A stretch of 64,000 nucleotides of DNA, taken from Augochlora pura (lineage: Eukaryota > Arthropoda > Insecta > Hymenoptera > Halictidae). Position numbers and translations under genes: made by a program. The notes beneath the pieces are model-generated. The model saw only the letters and a list, made by a program, of their open reading frames with translations. It was not told where the DNA came from and ran no database searches. The stretch's first letter is position 1; the number at the start of each line of letters is the position of its first letter. Positions 56,811 to 64,000 of this stretch are shown one piece after another. Where the stretch lies: assembly GCF_028453695.1 (NCBI RefSeq), contig NC_135781.1:31595483-31659482 (forward strand), read 5' to 3'.

Positions 56811-56990
56811 TTTTAACATCATTTAATACCATTTAATATCACTTTATTATCATTTATCATCATTTAATATCACTTAACATCATTTAATATAATTTAATAC
56901 CATTTAACATCGTTTAACATCACTTAACATCACTTAACATCATTTAACATCATCTAACATCATCTAATATCAATTAACATTATTTAACAT
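56811..56990. repeat. 10-bp repeat array (CATTTAACAT)
   Basis: About 18 head-to-tail decamers of CATTTAACAT, CACTTAACAT or CATTTAATAT keep an exact 10-base register for 180 bases. TTTAA-phased A/T steps at 10-base spacing are expected to curve DNA (general knowledge of helical phasing). Confidence 0.93.
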
Positions 56991-57464
56991 TCGTCAAATA
57001 TTTCCGAGTAAAACTAACAATTATCGTCGAGCGCAATTGGAGCGATAAAAGCAACGACACGTAAAATGACAATTTGATTTCACGGATTCGGCAGAAATCG
57101 CTCGGTCGCCTTTGTTACACGATTGTGTTATATTAATTAACGCCTCCCTCCGCCCGCCCCCTCCCCTGACGTGGTTGTAATGCGAGACGTGTACCGATCA
57201 CGATCATTAAACCTGTAAACAATAATATGTCCAGTCTGATCGTTCGTGTGTTAATTTTAAGGTAGATTTACAATGGGAGATCGATTCCACGTACGTTTCG
57301 ATATTTAACTCCGCGATTCCGAGACTCACTTAACAATAATTAATGGTTTTCATTGCGTTGCGCGGGGAAGTAACAAGATTCTTTTGTAACGATTCCACCA
57401 TCGCGCACTGTTCCAAACGCTATAGTATACATTAAACGAAACGCTGCGTTATTAAACTTAAAAT
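56991..57464. other. 3' flank without a gene
   Basis: Unique sequence of mixed composition. Nothing is recognised. Confidence 0.35.
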
Positions 57465-57655
57465 TATTATTTTATTATTATTATTATTATTACGTTATTA
57501 CTAATATTAGTATTATTATTACATTATTTTATTATTAATATTATTCTATTGTTAATATTACCATTACTATTAATAATATTTTATTATCGATATTAATATT
57601 TTATTAATATTATTATGAATATTATTTTATTATTAATATTATTATTATTATTTTA
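57465..57655. repeat. ATT microsatellite (TATTATTAATATT)
   Basis: About 190 bases composed almost only of TTA, ATT and AATATT words. Confidence 0.92.
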
Positions 57656-57726
57656 GCGAATTTAATCTTCGCATGGCAATTAATCCGCGACGATTTCTCG
57701 AACGGCGCGCGAGGTTTAAACAATGT

Positions 57727-57901
57727 ACGAGCGATCATGCGCGTGAAAAATTTAATAATTATATATCTATTCGATAATTGACGACACTTTCGTAAATTCA
57801 ATTATATATATATTTATCGGTTTAAGTCGCAGTATTTGTTAAGTTGCGTCGCAATAATCGACGAACGTGCCATCATCAATTTCGCGCGCATGATCGCCCG
57901 T
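57727..57901. repeat. Inverted repeat pair GCGATCATGCGCG, ~130-bp spacing
   Basis: ACGAGCGATCATGCGCGTGAAA at 57727-57748 (22 bases) reappears inverted at 57880-57901 with two or three differences. Between them is AT-rich sequence. It could be the ends of a small element, but no target duplication is evident. Confidence 0.5.
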
Positions 57902-58984
57902 GGCACAACAGATTTCTTTCTAATTAAACCAGAGACAAACGCGTCGAACAATAGTTTGTAATATTAAAAACAGAAAAAATAAACCGATTTGTACATTACT
58001 TATTATTAGCTGTAATTTTTGCACATTCATTATCAACGCTATCGTAGACAAAGCGAACGATTACAATGTAATTTACAATTTAAGGGGATATCGTTCATTT
58101 TTAAATGTCCGACGATTGAGTGGCTCACGGGAACATATGCTCGAGATCGATCGCTTCATTAACCGATTAAAAACAATTGCTTCCACCGTAAACATTCGCA
58201 ATTGTTTTCTAAATAAATGGATAGGGAAGAAGAAAAGGGTTATGAATAAAACCGTTAAAGAGAAATGGAAACGTGTAAACGAGAAGTTGTAACAATGTAA
58301 AATCTATACGATTATTATTAAAGAGACGCGCGACGGTGAATTAAAGCGATGTAATTGTGTAATTGAAGTTTTTATATTTGTTACGATGCACCTATCAAAC
58401 AAATGGTAACATGGAGGAAGTCTAATGTTCGAACGCGCATACACGGATTCACGTTTATTATTATGTGCTATGTTTTAACGTTTAATAAAATGAAAAAAAA
58501 GTGGCATGTAATTTAATTCTGCGAGTTCCGTGATTCACCTTACATCAAGCTATTAAATATATTCATGGTACTATAATTTATAAATCACTGTACTGCACTC
58601 AATGCATCATTTTTCATGGAAAATATCATTACAGACTTTTATTAATTAATGACTTTCTCGATTATATAATTTCCGTTAAATTAAATTACTTTCGACTAAG
58701 CTATTAATACATTAAAAATTCTTGCAATATTTTTAAATTTTATTCATTGATTTATTAAATTTTATATTATATTTATGAGACATTAGTCTGTAATATATAC
58801 TATTTATTAACAATTAAATCAAACCGATCCTAAAATCGTCAAATATTCCTACCAATTTTATTAAATTATTTCTTGCATAATTATTAGAAATCGTTACTAA
58901 AATTTCATCCACCTAATAACAATTCTATCATCGCGATTGGTCGATTAAAAATACCTTAAAAATCTAAAAAACTTTGACTGGTGA
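57902..58984. other. 3' flank without a gene
   Basis: AT-rich sequence without long frames or recognisable repeats. AATAAA motifs occur, for example near 58246 and 58484. Confidence 0.35.
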
Positions 58985-59115
58985 ATTTCACAAATTTAAT
59001 TCATGATTTAATTCACGAATTTAATTCATGATTTAATTCACGATTTAATTCACGATTTTAGCTCATGATTTAATTCACGAATTTAATTCATAATTTAATT
59101 TGGGGACTTTAATTC
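58985..59115. repeat. ATTTAATTCATGATTTAATTC tandem repeat
   Basis: About nine imperfect units of 13-15 bases alternate AATTCATGATTT and AATTCACGATTT. Confidence 0.85.
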
Positions 59116-61974
59116 ATAATGCGTTAAAACACTTGGCTCGACGAAATAGTTTAGTCCTTTAATCTGCGACCAAATAAAGCGCGACGAAAACGCCACTTTC
59201 GGCGGAGGCCCCGGCCATTTGCATGATCGTCCGCAATCTGATTAATGAAGCGCGAAGCGACGGACGGGAGAGACTTTTCGCGAGAGCTTGTGCTCGATGT
59301 CTCTCTCTCTCTTTCTCTCTCTCATCTCCGGTGAGTCAGTCAATTATTTCGACGTCTTCGAGAAGTGTGAAAAGTGGGGAGGGAGAGAGAGAGAGAGAGA
59401 GAGCGGTCGCATTCCACTGATTAGTTCCCCGCCGGTGCCGGGTTATAATCCGGCGTTGGCCGTGTTTTTAATTGGTCCGACTTAATTAAGCCACTCGCGC
59501 GGGATTGTTGCGAGTCCGGCCGGGTTCTCCTGGAAAAAAAAAATTCTAATTGCCGGAACAACGCCTGCCTCTCTCAATTTCTTTTCTTCCTTTCTAACCG
59601 CGTCCTCTCCGTCACCCCTTTTGTCTCTCGTCTCCCTCTCTCTCTCTCCCTCGCCTTCTCTCCTCTCCCTTCGAAGGTCAGACGTAAACTGACGGCGACG
59701 ACGTTTTATTGAATCCGAATGTTCGATCGTTGGACCTTGTAGCCTCGACAATCTCATTTGACAATTTCAAACCTGCCGGATCACGAATATTTCTGCGAAC
59801 AATGATTTCCAAGCTCGAATTCTCGTAAAAATGGTTTTTTAACCCTTTAACCGCTGTAAGGGGAAAATTAATAAAATTGTGCCAGGGTATGCATTTATTT
59901 TATGGTTAGTTTATTTGCTATTGGTATTATTTTTTATTTTTCAATTTTGAGGATATTGGCCAAAATTATTATTGGTAATATATATATATATATATTTATT
60001 ATTGGTAATATTTTTCTTTGGATCGTTGAACAGAGAGAGAGAGAGAGAATCAGGTCTGGGACATATGTATACTCGATTCGTAGTAATTTTACCGTGGGTC
60101 CAATATTATCCCATCGGTACTGGCTCAACAAGATAAAAAAATTGTAACGATGCGTTTAGATAAATTACGGTCTGTGCGTGTGTGTGTGTGTGTGTGTCGA
60201 TGTTTCGCGAATGAATGAAACCGGTATTGTTTTATAGGCTGCGACGTGTCTGTTCGGTTTTTATAAATTAATCGCAAGAGAGTTGACAATGACTGCGATA
60301 AGTTGGCGGCTCGTTCGATAAATTATTGTTCAATTATTTGTCATTGTTAGTCAATTTACATATTAATTTTCATTCTTAAAAAAATTTTTTAAATTGTACT
60401 AGAGCGATCGTGATTTAATCGATAAATTTTCGACGAAAATTATAACAATCGCAACACAGTATAATTTCTTTCTATAAACTAATTTTCGCTAAAATAGTTC
60501 GCTTTGGCATTGTTAAAATTATTTAGAATTAAAATCATTTGCTTCTAGCATTAAATTCATCTTTAAATCTGTTTTATTTAATATTGCATTTCAAAAAATT
60601 GTATATATATTTATATTCGAATATTATCGACAACTTATAATAATTTTCTACCACGTTTACTGAATTATAATTATTAAATAAATTGCATTATTACATTGCA
60701 GGTAAACGTTCGAAGACTCCACTTTTTAAATTCGTACGCATGAAGCAGCTTCTTTCACAATATTCAATGTTCGCCAGATCATTATTTATTCGCGTATAGT
60801 ATGTACATTATTAAGGATGTATGTAAACTGTACCAAAGACGAGTTATTATATGTCGATCAATAAAAGGGTAACAGAGAGACTCGGAAACGGAGCTCAGAT
60901 TCTTTCGATTCGAAATATTTTATAATTTACTGAAAAATTAACATCGTCGCACTATTGTTCAAATAACTTTTACACAATTATATTCAAAGGATAGTTTCTA
61001 AATTATAAAATAATTTTTAATAATTATTTTATATAATTTAAAAGAATTAAAAGAATTTTTCGATTACGATTTGCACCAATCGTCCGAAGCGAATTCTTTA
61101 TTTCCTATTAAACTTAAAACAATTCTTGCGAACCCTGCGCGAACGTGAAAATTTCCGCGAAGGTTTTGCGCAACGTCCCCTAATTCCGTCAAACTCCCGA
61201 AAAATTTAAGACGTCGTCCCGTTGGCGAACGCTTTAAAAATTGTGCCCGTCCGTCGGCTATCTTTTCCGAGTCCTCGTGTTACTTATTCGAAGCGGAGTG
61301 CCTGATATTATTCAACGAGAAGCGACTCCGCGGGCGCGGGGTATATACGTGCTGATCGCGGCGTCGTCGTCGCCCTCCCCTCCCCTCCTCACCCTCCATA
61401 GTTTGCGGCCGAAATGTAAATTCCCGTTAAACGGAGATCCTTCGGGGGAATTTAGGAGAGCACGCGTGTCCCCGTGTCGGGGCCGTGATGCACGAACAGA
61501 GCGCGGTGATTTATCGCGACGCTGGGAAACGAGATCCCGAGACGGGGAACGCGTGACCTAAACGTTTAGGACAACCGTCCGGAAGCGAGTCGATTCTTAG
61601 ATCTCGGCGATCTAAATACAATTTTTTAATGATCCTTTAAAAAATTCGTTTCGAAACGCTATCCTAAAGATAACCTGACATAACCTAAACAATGACTAAG
61701 GAGAGGTGACTAGGGATGACATTATGGGATGACATAACCTGACATTACCTGACTAGGGATGACGCTCGTTTTTTTTATGAGATTTGGTAGGGTGATAGAG
61801 CTCGTCACGCTGAATCCAATGATATAGGGTTTTATGGGGCTGCGACTTGTAGTTTCCGAGATATTTGATGTTAAAGTTAAGATATTTGATGTTACATTGA
61901 CATTCTTATCGAACCTAACGCAATTAAGTAACGCTTTAAAGTAACCCCTAAAATATAATATTATCCTAACAATA
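59116..61974. other. 3' flank without a gene
   Basis: CpG-rich islands lie at about 59160-59560 and 61090-61600. GA runs lie at 59383-59402 and 60032-60048, CT-rich sequence at 59620-59670, a (TA)n run at 59981-59996 and a GT run at 60177-60197. TTAACCCTTTAACC at 59839 resembles MITE ends but is unpaired. Bases 61690-61760 repeat TGACATAACCTGACAT-like words. None of the frames, including 61241-61561 on the plus strand, shows a domain. Confidence 0.4.
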
Positions 61975-62112
61975 TTACTTTCAAATTATTACAGTCATTA
62001 CAATATTATTATAAAATTATTATAATCATTACAATATTATTTTAAAATTATTATAATCATCATAATATTATTTTAAAATTATTATAATCATTATAATATT
62101 ATTACAATATTA
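61975..62112. repeat. 31-bp ATTATTATAATCATTACAAT tandem repeat
   Basis: About four to five units of 30-31 bases made of ATTATTATAATCATTACAATATT and TTAAA connector. Confidence 0.85.
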
Positions 62113-62444
62113 TCTGACCGGTTTATACGATCCGCGCATTGAAAGCAGGTGTCCAAAGGATCACATCCCCCAGCAAGTTCCAAAGAGGACTCTTCGAGCA
62201 GACACCAATGAGGGTAGGGGAGAGGAAGGGAGTCGCTTCTCATTGCCGAGACTTTTTTGTAATAATACGCGTAAATGATTTAGAAGGGAGCGTGTGTGTG
62301 TGTGTGTGAGAATGTGGCGAGCACCGACGAGTTTTATATTGTAAGTCGCGTTTCCGTTCGTAAGCACCTCTGTAAATATCACTGTACCATAAATATACCG
62401 TGTACTCTATATCGGGTTCGACTCCTCCCCGATCTCGAGAGGCC

Positions 62445-62445
<1 letters not shown>
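62113..62445. other. 3' flank without a gene
   Basis: Unique sequence with a GT run at 62293-62308. A GGTTCGACTCC near 62415 looks like a tRNA T-arm but nothing else of a tRNA is present. Confidence 0.4.
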
Positions 62446-62478
<33 letters not shown>

Positions 62479-62499
62479 CATAGAGATAGAGATAGAGAT

Positions 62500-62538
<39 letters not shown>
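62446..62538. repeat. GA/GATA microsatellite
   Basis: (GA)n with an internal (ATAGAG)n segment, about 90 bases. Confidence 0.95.
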
Positions 62539-62543
<5 letters not shown>

Positions 62544-62960
62544 CCGTAGCGAGAAAGAAAGGGGGTGTAATAATGAATTGCACCGTTGCCGCGGCGACGG
62601 TGTGGCGGTCTCGTCGGGCGGTTTGGAAGACTGACGCGCGAGCAAAACTGAAACCGTTTCGAAACTGCGAGCTTCGATTTAGTTGAAAATCTTCTATTGA
62701 ACAGAAACGCCGCCGGACGATATTATTAACTTATTAACGGTTCTAGGGATAATTCGGTGCGGTTCCGCGTGCGCGATTAGGGCCCGTGATATCTAAGGTA
62801 CTTTAAGGGTTTCTATAAAAAAAATAAAAAAACAGTAAACGACAATCGATATCGCGGAGGATGTACGAACGGGTTAAAGCTGTATCGTTCTGTTAACGTT
62901 TTTTGGAGCGGGTCAGGACTTCGAATGTACGACTAATGTTTCCAATTTGTGTAACTATCC
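62539..62960. other. 3' flank without a gene
   Basis: Unique GC-richer sequence. Nothing is recognised. Confidence 0.35.
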
Positions 62961-63240
62961 CTTAAATGATTTACAATTATAATAAAATAAATTATGAAAA
63001 ATCGAAAATGAATGCGTTCAATTTCTGCCTTACCTTTTTGATAATATTATATTTGCAGAGCTTGGCGATACATTAGAGTGTTGCATGAGTATCTTTTTTT
63101 ATGCGAAATTGATACTTAAATGATTTACGATTATAATAAAATAAATTATGAAAAATCGACAAACTATATAAACTAATATTATCATATTTTTAGAAATTCT
63201 GTTTCTGAAGTTTCATCCCTGTTTTATGCAAAATCAGTGG
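62961..63240. repeat. Two-copy tandem duplication, ~152-bp unit
   Basis: CTTAAATGATTTACAATTATAATAAAATAAATTATG-like sequence at 62961 recurs from 63114 with one difference over about 45 bases; no run of it is quoted beyond this description of landmarks CTTAAATGATTTAC and TTATGAAAAATCGA. TTTTATGC---AATTG and TTTTATGCAAAATCAG close the two units. Confidence 0.75.
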
Positions 63241-64000
63241 ACGATATTTATTGTTTAACCATCCTAATATAATAAAATAGATATACACTCCTAAGACATA
63301 TTATTAAAACAATTAAAATCCGTTCGAGTCGATAGAATTTTTCAGACTCTATTTCTAGCGTTTTATAACAGTGTACGCGAACGGGTTAAGGAGCTCGTTC
63401 AGGAATCCCCGCCGGTCGAAATTAGCGCGGCCGTGCAGCCCAGTTATAATTAATAATGTATTTCCCGATAACATTCCGAAATTGCGCGAGCACATTCCAT
63501 TATAACGTCGACTCGAACGAAAGTTCGCCGTTTCCCCGCATCGAACAGCAATTTCAGCTTCTGTATCCGCGTTTTGTTCGCGGCGGTCCCGGCGGACCGT
63601 TCCACCTTCCCCCACCACCATCGAGCAGTCACATAAATTGCAATTTAATTATCCCCGAATTAGAGAGTTCGGAAGCCAACGGGCGAAGAGTTCCGCGGAG
63701 GAGGACACCGTGAACGCTGTTGCGCGCGCGGGTATCGCGCCGCTTGCCGCCCAGCTCCCCGGAGTATACTTTTCTCTGATAATTTATGACGGTCGACGCT
63801 TTCATCCGGTTCATTGATTTCCGGCCGGTTTAATTGCTCGCCGATTAGTCGACGATCGAACTAATCGTTCCCGCGTATCGGTACCACCGATTTCCGCACG
63901 AAAAAATAGCGGCCGTCGACGGCTTCTTTGCGCCGGATAATTGAACCGTGAATTGACCTCGCGTTGCCGTATTTATTGTATAAATATCGATGGCGATACC
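63241..64000. other. 3' flank without a gene (runs out of the window)
   Basis: CpG-rich unique sequence from about 63380 to the end. Sense and antisense frames overlap at 63355-63713 with no domain. Confidence 0.35.

Noticed and set aside
59839..59850. TTAACCCTTTAACC as a possible MITE end
   Set aside because: No inverted partner within 1 kb and no homology to either MITE family beyond the terminus.
61241..61561. Plus-strand frame of 106 codons in the right flank
   Set aside because: CpG-rich composition, no recognisable domain and no splice or promoter support.
62405..62430. GGTTCGACTCC resembling a tRNA T-arm
   Set aside because: No matching A-box, acceptor stem or anticodon arm at the right distance upstream.

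Overview
The window looks like a piece of an insect chromosome, most likely hymenopteran (bee, ant or wasp). This rests on composition and repeats, not on a marker gene. CpG is frequent rather than depleted, AT-rich low-complexity DNA alternates with GC-rich unique islands every few hundred bases, and mariner-type and piggyBac-type mobile DNA is present. There is no bacterial gene organisation.

Only one host gene could be supported: the 3' part of a plus-strand gene of the EVA-1 family (single-pass membrane proteins; EVA-1 is a Slit co-receptor in C. elegans). Four coding exons lie at 16646-16867, 50172-50417, 51406-51637 and 52199-52427. They join in frame at GT/AG sites (phases 1, 1 and 2) and encode about 309 C-terminal residues: an acidic extracellular stalk, one membrane helix and a roughly 120-residue cytoplasmic tail. 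The 5' exons, expected to encode the sugar-binding ectodomain, are not seen and should lie upstream. Bases 1-16645 are therefore read as intron, 16868-50171 as a single 33.3-kb intron, and 52428 onward as 3' UTR and flank.

The large intron carries an apparently complete piggyBac element (29165-31527). It has TTAA on both sides, an intact 544-residue transposase with all three catalytic aspartates, and unusually long inverted repeats built of 43-bp tandem units, identical over about 177 bp. The host introns also hold shorter non-autonomous elements: a 384-bp mariner-type MITE (7713-8096), a TTAA-flanked family ending in TTAACCCTTTGC (two full copies at 12387-12619 and 17656-17889, with several relatives), and a fold-back element with 80-bp hairpin arms (41608-41891).

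The rest is tandem repeats of many kinds: a diverged 180-bp satellite-like repeat at two loci (28311-29164 and 37560-38100), a 44-bp repeat with a perfect 16-bp palindrome (6841-7120), 18-, 19- and 20-bp minisatellites close to or inside the eva-1 introns and 3' flank, a 10-bp periodic array (56811-56990), long CT, GA and GT runs, and broad AT-rich tracts. No tRNA, rRNA, CRISPR array or second protein-coding host gene could be supported. Intronic regulatory elements are likely in the GC-rich islands but cannot be identified from one sequence.
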